Positions 28,638 through 41,114 of a stretch of DNA of 64,000 nt are shown piece after piece. Where the stretch lies: positions 77,172,501-77,236,500 of the forward strand of contig JAZBRS010000014.1 of NCBI GenBank assembly GCA_037176725.1, read 5' to 3'. The notes under the pieces were generated by a model, which saw only the letters and a list, made by a program, of their open reading frames with translations, was not told the DNA's origin and did no database searches. The DNA comes from Posidonia oceanica. Its lineage: Eukaryota; Streptophyta; Magnoliopsida; Alismatales; Posidoniaceae. Position 1 is the first letter of the stretch, and each line of letters begins with the position of its first letter. The position numbers and the translations under genes were made by a program.

Positions 28638-29295
28638 TGTAGTAATCCTGGTGTTCAGATCGTCCATGCACACTACCAGAAGCTCGCGTGCACCGATCGG
28701 AATTAGGCTCACTATAAGCGGCTATGTCCGAGGAGGAGGGCTCAACTCGAAAACACTTAAATTAGAGGAGAAAAGATAAGAAAAGAAGAAGATAAGACAA
28801 TTCAGAGTTGCCACCGTGTCTATTATCGGGAGACAAGGAAAATAGGGGTAATGCACGAGTTAACACGCAAAACCAAGTAAAGGATGCAATGCAAAGGAAA
28901 ACAAATGCAAATGAATGCAAATGAGATGACTCATGCCTAGGATAAGGGCAATATGGTCATTACGGGCCAAAAGACTGGGCAAGGACTCCTGTTACGTGCG
29001 GAGAAGGTGTTAGGCACCCCCGACATGCTCGAGAATCGGTCTTTCTAGGCTTACACTCGCATACGCTGGGAAATGCAGGTTTGAATGCCTAAATGCCAAT
29101 GAATGCCTGAGTGAATGTTCAAAGGTGTGCTCTAAGTGATGGGATGCAATGCAAGGAAGTAAACGTACAGTCTAAGTGCTCAGCAACGCTGTCTATGTTC
29201 CGAACTGGGCGAAACCTAGCTCGTGAGAACTCCAGGCAGTAAGCATCACTGCCCTATATGCAAATGAAAGTGAAAAAGCAAAACGGCAATAAAAC
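28638..29295 (-). repeat. Element 2 5' LTR, inner piece
   Basis: The 3' end of the LTR next to the PBS. It carries an extra stretch of about 45 bp (28650-28695) not seen in the other LTR copies. The conserved LTR block is at 28922-29063. It stops at AAAAC, the target duplication of solo LTR B, and continues at 35187. Confidence 0.88.
29291..29295. other. Target site duplication of solo LTR B (left)
   Basis: AAAAC, identical to 35187-35191. Confidence 0.9.
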
Positions 29296-29934
29296 TGTAG
29301 TAATCCCAATCAGAATCAGGCTTACTATTGGCGGCGAGGTCCGAGGAGGAGGGCTCAACTTGAAAACACTTAAAATAGAAGAGAAAAGGTAAGAAAGGAA
29401 GAAGATAAGACAAATCAGAGTCGCTACCGTGTCTATTACCGGGAGACAAGGAAAATCGGGGGAGATGCGTGAATTAACACGCAAAACCAAGCAAGAAATG
29501 CAAAGCAAAGCAATGCAAAGGAAAACAAATGCAAATACATGCAAATGAGATGACTCATGCCTAGGATAAGGGCGATATGGTCATTGCGGGCCAAAAGACT
29601 GGGCAAGGACTCCTGTTACGCGTGGGGAAGGTGTTAGGCACCCCCGACACGCTTGAGAGTCGGTCTTTCTAGGCTTACACTCGCAAATGCAGGGAAATGC
29701 AGATTTGAATGCCTAAATGCCAATGAATGCCTGAATGAATGCTCATAGGTGTGCTCTAAGTGGGAGGATGCAATGCAAGGAAAGTAAACGTGCAGTCTAA
29801 GTGCTCAGCAGCGCTGTCTGTGTTCCGAACCGGGCGAAACCGGGCTCGTGAGAACTCCAGGCAGTAAGCATCACTGCCCTATATGCAAATGCAAGCGAAA
29901 AAGCAAAGCGACGGTAAAACCAAGCAATGCAGGC

Positions 29935-30375
29935 AACATGCAAGAGAAAACGACGTAAAACGCGCGAAACAATGCAAGAAACAGGAGCAGCACGCAAAAC
30001 GGTGCAAGAAAACAAGATGGGCACGCAAAACGGTGCCAAAAGCGAAGCGAGCACGCAAAACGGTGCAAAAGCAGAGCAGGCACGCAAAATGGTGCCAAAA
30101 ACAAAGCGGGCATGCGAAACGGTGCCAAAAGCGAAGCGGGCATGCGAAACGGTGCCAAAAGCAAAGCAGGCATGCAAAACGGTGCCAAAAGCAAAGCAGG
30201 CATGCAAAACGGTGCCAAAAACAAAGCGGGCACGCAAAACGGTGCCAAAAGCGAAGCGGGCACGCAAAATGGTGCCAAAATCAAAGCAGGCACGCAAAAC
30301 AGTGCTAAAAGCGAAGTAGGCACGCAAAACGGTGCCAAAAGCGAAGCAGGCCCGCAAAACGGTGCCAAAAGACGG
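29935..30375 (-). repeat. LTR minisatellite in solo LTR B
   Basis: About 14 units of about 30 bp, plus-strand form GGCACGCAAAACGGTGCCAAAAGCGAAGC with small changes: the longest and most regular copy of this tract in the window. Confidence 0.88.
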
Positions 30376-32048
30376 AATAAAACCTCGGCGAAACCATGCA
30401 GATGCAAATGCAAGGAGAGAGAACAGGAGAAGTGAAAGGAGAGGCAAACAGTGCGTGTGTGAGAACAGACACTGTTTAAAGGCCACGCAGAGTAGGTGTG
30501 AAGACCTACACTGGGGAGAACAAGCAAGTGGAGGAATTACCACCGCTTTGTGACTGTTTCCCACTAAACCGCCCCACGATGTGTCTCGCACGCTGTCCAA
30601 AGCTCGCGGTGCGATCGGATCGTGGAAAAGGTGGAAGAAAGTCGCAATAAGTGGTGAATCCAGGGGAAACACGACACAAAACACTTGGGAATACGCGAGA
30701 GGGGGAACGGAATTGATAGATAAGAAGAGAAAGTCCTATTCTACATGTTCGAGGAAACAAAAAGCGAAAATGATGCATGTAATGCAAATGGTATGCAAAT
30801 GAATGCTGTGCAGGGGTTCAGAAGGACATACCTGGAAAATCTAAGGCCTGATCTGAGATCTGCTTGCTCCATGCTGAAGAGCGCTCCGCCAGGGTCGTCT
30901 GGGTAGCTTGTTTGAGAAGATCCAACGGTCGAATTGGAAGATATCCCAGCTTCAAGGCAGAGGGGCCAGAACAAGGGAGAAGAATAGATCTAAGTGTACA
31001 GGGGGTCCTAGGGGTGTGCAAACAGGTCCTCCCTTGTGAATGGGAGCTAATGATGCTTGAGTGTGTGCAAAGGATGCAAAAAACTAGAATGCATGAGTGC
31101 AATGCATGCAGAAATGCAAGAAAAGACTTAGGGGTGATTTTTCAGAAAATTGGGGATTCAAATGCAATTTTTGAAAGGATGGGGGTCTAAATGCAAAGAT
31201 TTTGGAAAGTTTGGGGCTTTCATGCAAGGATTTTGAAAAAAGGAGGGTCTGCATGCAATTTTACAAAAGACAGGGTCTAAAGTGCAATTTTCCAAGATGG
31301 GTATGCATCAGGACAAGTTTTGAAATCATGTGGCAGGTTAAAATGCAATTTTGAAATCATTAGGGTCCAAAATGCAATTTTTCCAGTAAAACAAGGGTCT
31401 AGTGGGTCTGGGAATGCAGATGGGGGACCTATATGCAATTTTCCAAACATGCAGGGTCTAAAATGCAATTTTATAAGTAAAATATGTATTTAAATGATTT
31501 TTATAAGCATGCAGAGGACCTATGTGTAATTTTCAAATTATGTAGGGTCAAAAATGCAATTTTATAAGCAAAATATGCATTTAAATGGCTACTGTGCATT
31601 GAGGATGGACCTATATGCAAAAATCAAAAAATAGAGGAGAAATAATGCAATACAGTAAGCAAAAATTGAAAAATAACAGCTAAGTTAACAGGACAGAGGA
31701 CTAATATGCAATTACAGAAAGCAATAAGGGCCTAAAATGCAATTTTATATGGCAAACTTAGTGGATTAAATCAAATTAATTAACTGCAGGACTAACATGC
31801 AATAATCAAAAGCTGGAGGGCCAAAATCAAACTTATTATTAAAGGAAAGCACAGTAAAAGGACTGACATGCAAATAAAGAAAACTACATATTTTTCATGC
31901 AATTTTGTATGGTTTTAACTCAGAAATAAGCAGATTTAATCAAATAAAGGACCTGAACGCAAATAAGCAAGAACTGAGACCGAAAATGCAATATTTGCTA
32001 AAATAGCAAAGATAACAAAAAATAAAAGCACAGTAGAATTGCAGATCG

Positions 32049-32081
32049 TCGGCCACTGTAGCAAATGCTACCAGTGGCCGA
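32049..32081 (-). other. LTR hairpin, solo LTR B
   Basis: TCGGCCACTG/CAGTGGCCGA, ten pairs, with further TAGCA/TGCTA pairing in the loop. Same place in the LTR as 1812-1842, with different arms. Confidence 0.7.
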
Positions 32082-35000
32082 TAGAGGAAGAAAAGGGGTG
32101 CTGGTGCGGCGTAGACCGGCGGGCGGGCTTCTCCAAAGCTTGACGGAGACCGGGGCAGCATTGGCGAGCAGTGACGCTGCCTGGAGCAGACCGGAGGAGT
32201 CGCCGGAGATCTGCAGACCTGCTCGGAGGCGGGCCGGCCGATCAGCGCGGCGTCGGCGGGTTCTGACGGCAGAGACATACTCCTGGGGTCCGTGCGGAGC
32301 TAGGGCACCGGTTGGAGCAAAGTTCTGCAGACCGGAGCGGCGGGACGAGCTCGAAGCTCGTCGGAGAAGATAGAGTTGACCCGGCGTTGACTCGACGCAG
32401 GAGAGAAGGAATCCCTAGGCTGAGGGGCGGAAAAGCGAGAGAAGAGGGAGTCTAACCTAAGGATGAAGAGAGTTACCTGACTCGCTGGCTGGAGCGTCCT
32501 CTCGACGTCAGTCGACTTTGCAGAAGCCGGCGAGCTTGGTTCGACTGCTGCGGGCGTCGTCCGCTGCTTGCGAGGATTGGAGTTGCTTCCGCGGAGCCCT
32601 CCGGTGCTTCTCAGACGCCTGGACGCGAGCTCTGAAGACCGGAGACAGGATCGAGATTTTTGGGTGCTGCTGGTTCTGCCGGAGACGGGGGGAGGTGTTC
32701 GCTGCTCCTCAGGCCGAACGGAGCCTTCTGGTAGGTTGCTGGATGTCTGGTGATGGTGTGCGGGAGCTTGAATTGGGCAGTGGAGTGCTGTGGTGAAGGT
32801 TGTGGATTGGATTGGTTTTCGGACAGAAGCTGGAGCAAGTGTTTGTGGTGGATGGTCGGAGCTGTGGTGGGTTGCTGGGCTGAAGGCTGAGTGGTTTGGG
32901 GAGGTGGTGATTCAGGGAGTAACTGGGAAGAGTTTGGGGTGGATTGGAAGTCTGTGATATCGGGAATTTTGAAGTGGAAAGGGGTTGGGTTCTGCTGAAA
33001 GTTTTTGGGTGTTCGGGGGCGTTTTCTGGAGTGGAAAGGCTGAGGGATGGAGGGGAAGGAATGCTGGGATTCTGGGTGGATTTGGGGGGTGAATTGGAGG
33101 AAGTTCAAGGACTGACGGAGGCTCTGATGTGGTCGGGAAAGAAGAGGGGGAAGAACTGGTTCTTGCAGTGGAAGGAGGAAGGGATTTGGGCGCTGGGAAT
33201 TCTCTGGATTCCTTGCTCTCTCTCGGACGACCAAAAGCATCGGAGGAGGTGAAGTGCTGAGGCTTTAACAGCTGCTGGAGGACTGCTCGCGCGCTCGTGG
33301 AATTTGAATTCCACCGGCGCCAATTACTACAGCTGAGGGAGACGAGCGGCGAGGGAGACAGGCAGTTAATGCTGTCGGAAAAGCCGCTGAGAGAAGAGGA
33401 GGCTGTTGCTGATCTGATGGAGGGGGAAGACTTGAATTCAAACGGAGGGAGGGAGCGCTGTTGCAGGCCGCGGGAAGAGAAGAAAAAAAACTGAAGGAGG
33501 AAGAAGAAGGGTGGAGGAGGGGGAAGGACGAACCGCGGGCCGGGCCGCGAGCTGAAAAAAGAAAAGGAAAAAAGAAAGAAGGGAGGTGGAACGGGCCGGA
33601 CTGGGACCAGCAGGAAAAAAGGAAGGAAAGAAAGATAGGAAGAAAAGAGAAATGGAAGGGAAAGAGAGGAGAAATAAATTGGATAGAAATAAAATAAAAA
33701 TAGGTAAAATTATTAGAGTGATTGTATTTCAAGTTAGGACCTTGATTAAATTTTTAATGACTGTTTTGGGTTGGTTAATCAGGTTTAGAGGGATTTTGGG
33801 TTTGATTATGGTTTTAAGGAATTTCCTTGTTTTTGATTTGTTTTTTATTTTGACTAAATGTTTGTTAAGCTTTTTAAGTTGTTTTTTCAATTATGTTTTT
33901 TCTTGTTAAGTACTTGGGATGTTAATTAGGATTTTTTAAGGTTTGTCTTTAGATTAATTAGTGGTGAGTTTTAGATTTTAATCTTGATCCTTTTTCTTTA
34001 AGTCTTCTTTGATTTGCTTTTTCTTAATTTCGTTTTGTTAAATTCTTTTAGCATTTTTTCTTAGGTTAGGTTTTCTTGTTAAGTTTTTAATTAGCTGTTC
34101 TTAAATTTCGATTGTTTGCTTTATTTTTTTTTAATTATGTTTTCAATTTTTCTTTTGAGAGTTGTTAAGTTAGGTTTTTCCTCCTTAATTATTAGCCCTT
34201 GCATTTCTTAAGTGTTTTCTTTCTTTTAGGGTTTGTTTTTGATTATTTTTGATAGGGTCTTCACTTTTGGTTGGTTTTGATTACATTTTAGTTTTTTCCT
34301 TGATTTTACAGCATTATCTTTTGGTTTGTTTTGCATTTTTTTAGCTTGCATTCTTGGTTTTCCATTTTAGCTAGATTTAGTTGGGTTTAGGTTTTTAATT
34401 GTTTGCTTAATATTTTTAATTACTTTTCTTAGGGTTTTGGTTTGTTTTCCTTTTGTTTTAAAGTTTTTAGAGGTTTTTAATGATTTTTTAGGGGCTTAGC
34501 AAAAGAAAGAAAAAGAAAAGGAGAAGAAAGAAGAAATAGGAAAAAAGGAGGAATAAAGGGGAAAGAGAGGAGTTGGAAGAAAATATTTTTTGGAAGTCAG
34601 GGAAAATGCTAAAAATAAAATAAAAATAGGAATAAGATTGAGAAGAGATAGAAGCACAAGGGGGCCCACAGCCAGGCAAGAAAAAAGGAGAGAAGGGGAT
34701 AAAAGAAGGAGGATAATCAGGAGAGAGAGAGGAGAGAGAAAAGGATAATCCAGGAGAGAGAAAAGGATAATTTAGGTGAATGGAGGACTTAATGGTTTTG
34801 AAAAAGGGGGAAAATTGGGGAGTGTGTTGCCTAGGGTTTCTAGTGTTGGTTCTGGGGATTTGGTTTAGGTTTGAGAAGGTTTTGGAAGGGTTTTGAGGTG
34901 TAGAAAGGGGGTAGTTTTACCTAGGTTTTCTAGGATTTTTGGGAGTGGTTTTGGGTTGAGTATTTCTAAGTGTTTGGGTAGGTTTGCTAAGTAGGCGTTG

Positions 35001-35186
35001 ATGGGTTTTCCTATGGTTTTTGGGCAGGTTTTGGGCTTGGGAAGTGGGTGTAGGCTTAGGTCAAGTTTAGGCTTGATTTGAAGCATAAGATGAAGAGGGT
35101 GAGGTGGTTGTTTTAACCTAGGTTTAGATCCAGAAGTCACCAGAAGGTCCCAAATGGTCCAAGCCTGTCAAGATGGGGTGTCAACA

Positions 35187-35191
35187 AAAAC
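35187..35191. other. Target site duplication of solo LTR B (right)
   Basis: AAAAC; the first bases of the resumed Element 2 LTR. Confidence 0.9.
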
Positions 35192-35386
35192 CAAGCAATG
35201 TAGGCGACATGCAAGAGAAAATAGCATAAAACATGCAAAACGGCGTGAGAAACGGAAGCAACACGTGAAACGGTGCAAGAAAACGAGATCGGCACGCCAG
35301 ACGATGCAAAAGAGTAGGCGGCACGCAAAACGATGCGAAAAAGCAAAGCTGGCACGCAGAACGGTGCCAAAACAAGGCAAGCACGT
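35192..35386 (-). repeat. Element 2 5' LTR, middle piece
   Basis: Continues exactly where 29295 stopped (CAAGCAATG, then CATGCAAGAG as in solo LTR B near 29915) and runs into the minisatellite until solo LTR C begins. Confidence 0.88.
35382..35386. other. Target site duplication of solo LTR C (left, decayed)
   Basis: CACGT here against CATGC at 41115-41119. Both derive from CACGC by one C-to-T change, and CACGC is the usual minisatellite sequence at this point. Confidence 0.55.
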
Positions 35387-38300
35387 TGTAGTAATCCCAA
35401 TCGGAATCAGGCTTACTATTAGCAGCGATTTGATCTGAGGAAGAGGCTCAACTCGAAAACACTTAAAATCGAAGAGAAAAGAGGAAGATAAGACAAATCA
35501 GAGTCGCCACCAAGTCTATTAACGGAAGACGAGGAAAACCGGGGGTAATGCGTGAATTAACGCGCAAAACCAAGCAAGAAATGCAAAGCAAAGCAATGCA
35601 AGGGAAAACAAATGCAAATGCATGCAAATGAGATGACTCTAGCCTAGGATAAGGGCAGTATGGTCATTACGGGCCAAAAGACAGGGCAAGGACTCTTGTT
35701 ACGCGCGGGGAAGGTGTTAGGCACCCCCGACACGCTTGAGAATCGGTCTTTCTAGGCTTACGCTCGCATACGCGGGAAAATGCAAATTTGAATGCCTATG
35801 TGCCTATAAATGCCTAAATGAATGCTCAAGGTGTGCTCTAAGTGGAAAGAAACAAAGCAAGGAAGTAAACGTACTCTCTAAGTGCTCAGCTACGCTGTCT
35901 GTGTTCCGAACCGGGCGAAACCAGGCTCGTGAGAACTCCAGACAGTAAGCATCACAGCTTTATATGCAAATGCAAGCGAGAAAGCAAAACAACGGCAAAA
36001 CCATGCAATGCGATCGACATGCGAGAGAAAACGGCGTAAAACGCGCAAAACGAGGCAAGAAACAGAAAATAGCACGCGAAACGGTGCAAAAGGACAAGAC
36101 GGGCACGCAAAACGGTGCAAAAAGACAAGACGAGCACGCAAAACGGTGCCGAAAGCGAAGCGGGCAAGCAAAACGGTGCCGAAAGACGGAATAAAACCTC
36201 GGCAAAACCATGCAAATGTAGATGCAAAGAGAGAGGATAAGAAAAGCGAAAGGAGAAGCAAACAGTTCGTGTGTGAGAACAGACACTGTTTGAGGGCCGC
36301 ACAGAGTAGGTGTGAAGACCTACAATGGGGAGAATGTGCAAACGGAGGGATTACCACCGCTTTGTGACCGTTTCCCACTAAACCGCCCCACGATGTGTCT
36401 CGCACGCTGCCCAAAGCTCGCGGCACGATCGGATCGTGGAAAAGGAGGAAGAAAGTCGCAATAAGTGGTGAATCCAGGGGAAACACAACGCAAAACACTC
36501 AAGAATACGCGAAACGAGGAACGGAGTTGATAGATAAGAAGAGGAAGTCCTATTCTACATGATCGAAGAAACAAAAAGCGAAAACAAGGCAAACAATGCA
36601 AATGGCATGCAAATGAATGCAATGGAGGGGTTCAGGAGGACATACATGGAAATCTTGAGGCCTGATCTGAAATCTGCTTGGTCCATGCTGAAGAGCGCTT
36701 CGCCGTGGTCGCCTGGGCAGCTTATTTGAGAAGATCCAACGGCCGAATCGGAAGTTATCGCAGCTTCAAGGTAGGAGGGCCAGAACAGGGGAGAAAAGCA
36801 GATCTAAGTGTTCAGGAGATCTTAGGGGTGTGCAAAAAGGTCCTCCTAGGTGAAAGGGAGCTAAGGGGACTTAGTGTGTGCAAAGGGATGCTTAATGCAA
36901 AGCTAAATGAATGCAGAATGCATGCAGAAGCAAGAAAAGACAAGAAGGAGAATTTTGGGAAAACAGGGATTCAAATGCATTTTTAAAAAGAAAGGGGGTT
37001 AAATCCAGAGTTTTGAAAAAGATGGGGCTCTACAGGCAGGGGTTTTCGAAACAGGAGGGATTGCATGCAGTTTTGCAAAAGACTAGGCTTAGAATGATAT
37101 TTTAAAGAGTGGGTATGCATCAGAGGAAGTTTTGAAAGCAAATGGCAAGCAAAATGCAATTTTGAAAAACTCTGGGGTCTAAAATGCAATTTTTCTAGAA
37201 AACAGGGTTCTGGGGAGTCTGGGAATGCAAGTGGAGGGCCTACGTGCAATTTTGCAAACATGGGAGCTAGAACGCAATTTTGAGGGCAAAACAGGCATTT
37301 TTAAATGATTTTATAAGAATGCAAAGGACCTATGTGTCATTTTCAAATCATGCAGGGTCAAAAATGCAATTTAATATGCAAAGTATGCACTGAAATCATG
37401 AACGAAGGACTGACATGCAATTTTTAAAAGATGCAGGGGGAAGAATGCAATTTAATAAGCTAAAATGCATGCAAGATGACTACTGTACATTTTAAAAGGA
37501 CCTAGATGCAAAATGAGAAAGCAGAAAGGGTAAAATGCAATGCAGCAACCAAAAATTAAAAATATAACCTAAGTTCTACAGTGCAATGGATCAGACAGCA
37601 AAAATGAGAAAAAACAAGGGTCTGGAATGCAATATAATAAGGCAAACTTAATACATTAAAATTAAATAATCTACTGCAGGATTCAGATGTAAAAATTGAA
37701 ACCAGAAGGGCTAAAGCATAATTTTTTTTATAACTGGCAAGCACAGTAAACGGACTGGAATGCAAATACAGAAAAACAGAAATACTTTATGCAATTTAGC
37801 ATGGTTTTAAATCAAAAAGACAGCAGATTAAATGATATAAGGACCAGAACGCAAAAATAAAAAAACTTAGACTAAGCATGCAATATTCACCAAAAAAAAC
37901 TATACTAATGTAAAAATAATTCTACAGTAACGGCCGACGGCCGTGAACACTGAAGCAGCTGGCTGCCAGCGCTCGCAACCGCCGGCACAGGGCTGCTGGA
38001 GGCGCGCTGTCAGGCGGAGGAGCTGCTCCCGGAGCTGACGGAGGTCGGGCGGCGATCGGCGGAGGACGACACGGCCTGGAACGGTCTGGAATGGTCGCCG
38101 GAGCGACGTGACGAACGGAGAGCCTCGCCGGAGAAGACGACCTGACCGGCGACTGACTTCGGAGCAGGAAGACCGGAGATGCCATTCTGAAGGGCGGAGA
38201 AGCAGCAGGGGGAGAAGAGGAAGCTAAGGGAGTAAAGAGTCACCTTTTTCCGCGTCTGAGTCGTCCTCCCGACGTCGATGGCTTCAGTAGTCGTCGGCGG

Positions 38301-41114
38301 AGGTCGTCCGGTCGCTGCGGACGTCGTCGGCCGCTCGCGAGGGTTGGAGCTGCTTCAGAAGGTTCTTCCGGTGCTTCCCGATCGATCGGATGGAAGCTTC
38401 ACAGCTTGGAGAGAGATCTGGCAATTTGTGGGTTCAGAAATGTAACCGGAGGCCGGAGAGGATGTTTGCTGCTCGTCGGACTGGATGGAGCCTTCCGGAG
38501 GATTGCTGGAGGTCTGGTGGATGATTCTGGATAGCTGGGTTGGCTTTCTGGAGAGTGTGGAGAGAGATTGGAGGTTGGCCGATCTTCTGGTCTGAAGGTG
38601 ACACAGGTGTTTGTGGTGTAGTTCTTGGCCGGTGGCGAGGGAGAGGGCTGAAGGTTAAGTGCTTTTGGAAGGTGGAGGTCAGGTGGATTTCTGGGTGGAA
38701 TTTGGGAGGAAGTAGCGGGCTGTGGTGAAGGGAATTCTGGAGGGATCAGTGTTGGGTTGCTGTTGGCTTTCTGCAGGTGATCAGGTGGTGTTTTAGTGGT
38801 GGAATGGCCGGGAAATGGTGAAGGGAGGATGCAGGGTTGCTGGGTGAGTTTGAGGGATTGATTGGGAGAGGTTCTGAGGCTGGGAAAGGTGTCGGGTTAC
38901 TGGAAAAGAAAGAGGAGGATTTGCTGTGGATTTCAGAAGGAAAAGGAGAAGGATTTGGGTGTGGGAATGCTCTGGGATTGGGATCTCTCTCTGGGATGCC
39001 AAGGACTCTCTCAGACTCTCTCTTACTGCTCTCTCTTCTCTGGAATTGGAGGGTGAAGAGGAGGAAGAAAGGAGGTCGCTCAGGTGGGGAGAACGCTCTG
39101 GAATTGCTCTCTCAGGTCTACTCTCCACTCTCTGGTCTGCTCTAGCTGATGGTCTGCTGATTGTGGTTTCTCTAACTGATGGAATTGAAGGATGAACGGG
39201 CTTATATGAGGAGGAGGCTAGCTGCTGGCGCGCTGCTGAATTTGAATTCCATCGGCAGTCACCGCAGTAGACAGGAGACGGCGAGGCAACCGGCATTCAA
39301 TGCCTCTCGGAAAAGGTGCTGAAATGGAAGAGAGGCGGCAAGCTCTGTAGGTGATTGGATGGAGGGCTTCAAATTTTAAATGATAGAGGGAGGGCTGTAG
39401 CTGGCCGCTCGCGGGAGAAAAAGCTGAGGAAAGCGCAAAAGGTTGAGGAAGAAGAAGGGTGGAGAAGGTTGGGCCGGGCCGCGGGCGAAAGAAAAAAAGA
39501 AAAAGAAAAAATAAAGAAGAAGGAGAGGAACGGGCTGATGGGCCCAGCAAGGAAATAGGAAAGAAAAATGAGAAGGAAGAAAGAAAGAAAGAGAGGGAAA
39601 AGAGAGGAAATAAAATTAGGAAAAAATAAATTAAAAATAAGTAAAAATATTAGGGTGTTGTGTTGTGAGTTAGGATTTTAATTAGATTTTTTAATGACTG
39701 TTTTGGGTTAATTAGTGTGTTTTGGGCTTGATTAGGGTTTTAGGGTTTTGTTTTGTTCTTAATTTGTTTTCCATTTGATTAAGTGTTTGTTAAATCTTTT
39801 AAATTGTTTTGTTAATTGTGTTTTTCTTGTTAAGCATTTTAGGATGTTAATTAGGATTTTTAGGATTTAATTTTAGGTTAATTAGGATGGGTTTTGGGCT
39901 TTTAGTTTTAGTCTTTTAGGTTTCTTTCTTTCTTAAGTCTTTTGAATTAGGTTTTTGATTTTTATTTGTTGATTTTTCTTGATGTTTTTTTAATTGGGTT
40001 TCTCTGATTTGATGGAGTGTTTTTAAGTCTTTTTAATGTGTTTTTCATTTTCTTTTTAATTAAGTTCTTAGGTTGTTTTTTCTTAGGTTTGCTAAGTTAG
40101 GCTTTTTTCTTTCATTAATTACTTATCTTAGTGTTTTAATTGTTTTACTTCTTTTTAGGGTTTTTTTTAATTCTTTTGATAGGGTTTTCACTTTTGGTGG
40201 GTTTTGATTTTATTTTAGTTTTTTCCTTGATTTTTCAGTATTTTCTTTTAGTTTGTTTTGCATTTTTTAGTTTGCATGTTTGATTTTCTATTTTAGCTTG
40301 ATTTAGTTAGGTTTAAGTTTTTAATTGCTTGTTTAATGTTTTTTAATTGTTTTTCTTAGAGTTCTGGTTTGTTTTTCTTACGTTTTAAAGTTTTACAGAT
40401 TTTTAGAGGTTTTTATGGATTTTAGCAAAGGAAAGAAAAAGGAAAAGAGAAGGAAGAAGAAAATGGAAAAAGGGAGAAATACAAGGGAAAGAGATGAGTT
40501 GGGGGAAAACGATTTTTTTAAAATTCAGGGAAAATGCTAAAAATAACGTAAAAATAGGTGTAAGATAGAGGAAGGATAGAAGCACAAAGGGGGCCCACGG
40601 CCAGGCAAGAAAAAGGGCAAGAAGGGGATGAAAAGAGAGACGATAATCAGGAGAGAGAGAGGAGAGAGAAAAAGATAACCCCGGAGAGAGAAAAGGATAA
40701 TTAGGGCAAATAGGGGTCTTAAAGGGCTTGAAATGGGGTGAAAATTGGAGAGTGGGTAGCCTAGGGTTTCTAGTGTTGGTTCTGAGCTTTTGGTTTGATT
40801 CTAAGAAGGTTTTGGAGGGGTTTCAAGGTGTAGAAAAAGGGTAGTTTCACCTAGGTTTTCTAGGGTTTTTGGGAATGGCCTAGGTTTGAGAGTTTCTAAG
40901 TTCTTAGGTAGGTTTGCTAAGTGGGTGCTGGTGGGTTTTCCTATGGAATTTGGTCAGGTTTTGAGTTTGGGAAGAGGGGTAAAGGCTTAGGTCAAGTTGG
41001 CCGGGTTTTGAAAGGTAAAGAAGAGGATTAGGGTTTGGTTTTAGGTTAGGGTTTGAGTCCAGCAATCACTAGGAGGGCTCCAAAGTCCAAGCCTGCCAAG
41101 ATGGGGTGTCAACA
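35387..41114 (-). mobile_element. Solo LTR C (5728 bp)
   Basis: A complete minus-strand LTR: the plus strand starts TGTAGTAATCCC and ends GATGGGGTGTCAACA. Its insertion point is inside the minisatellite of Element 2's LTR, 200 bp from solo LTR B. No internal sequence. Conserved block 35632-35773, reduced minisatellite 36010-36190, GCAT-rich region 36890-37900, hairpin 37925-37952. Confidence 0.9.
37925..37952 (-). other. LTR hairpin, solo LTR C
   Basis: CAGT, A, ACGGCC, loop GAC, GGCCGT, GAAC, ACTG: ten pairs in two steps. Same LTR position as the other variable hairpins. Confidence 0.65.

Larger units (their letters stand above)
29296..35186 (-). mobile_element. Solo LTR B (5891 bp)
   Basis: A complete LTR on the minus strand: the plus strand starts TGTAGTAATCCC and ends GATGGGGTGTCAACA. 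It is flanked by a perfect 5-bp repeat AAAAC and has no internal region, so it is the product of LTR-LTR recombination within a former element. It contains the conserved block (29546-29690), a long minisatellite (29935-30375), a GCAT-rich region (31090-32020), the variable hairpin (32049-32081) and pyrimidine/A-rich outer parts. Confidence 0.93.

Noticed and set aside
29296..41114. Solo LTRs B and C as the two LTRs of one element with a 200-bp interior
   Set aside because: The 200 bp between them is LTR sequence continuing Element 2's LTR; B has its own perfect target duplication, and no PBS or PPT adjoins either.
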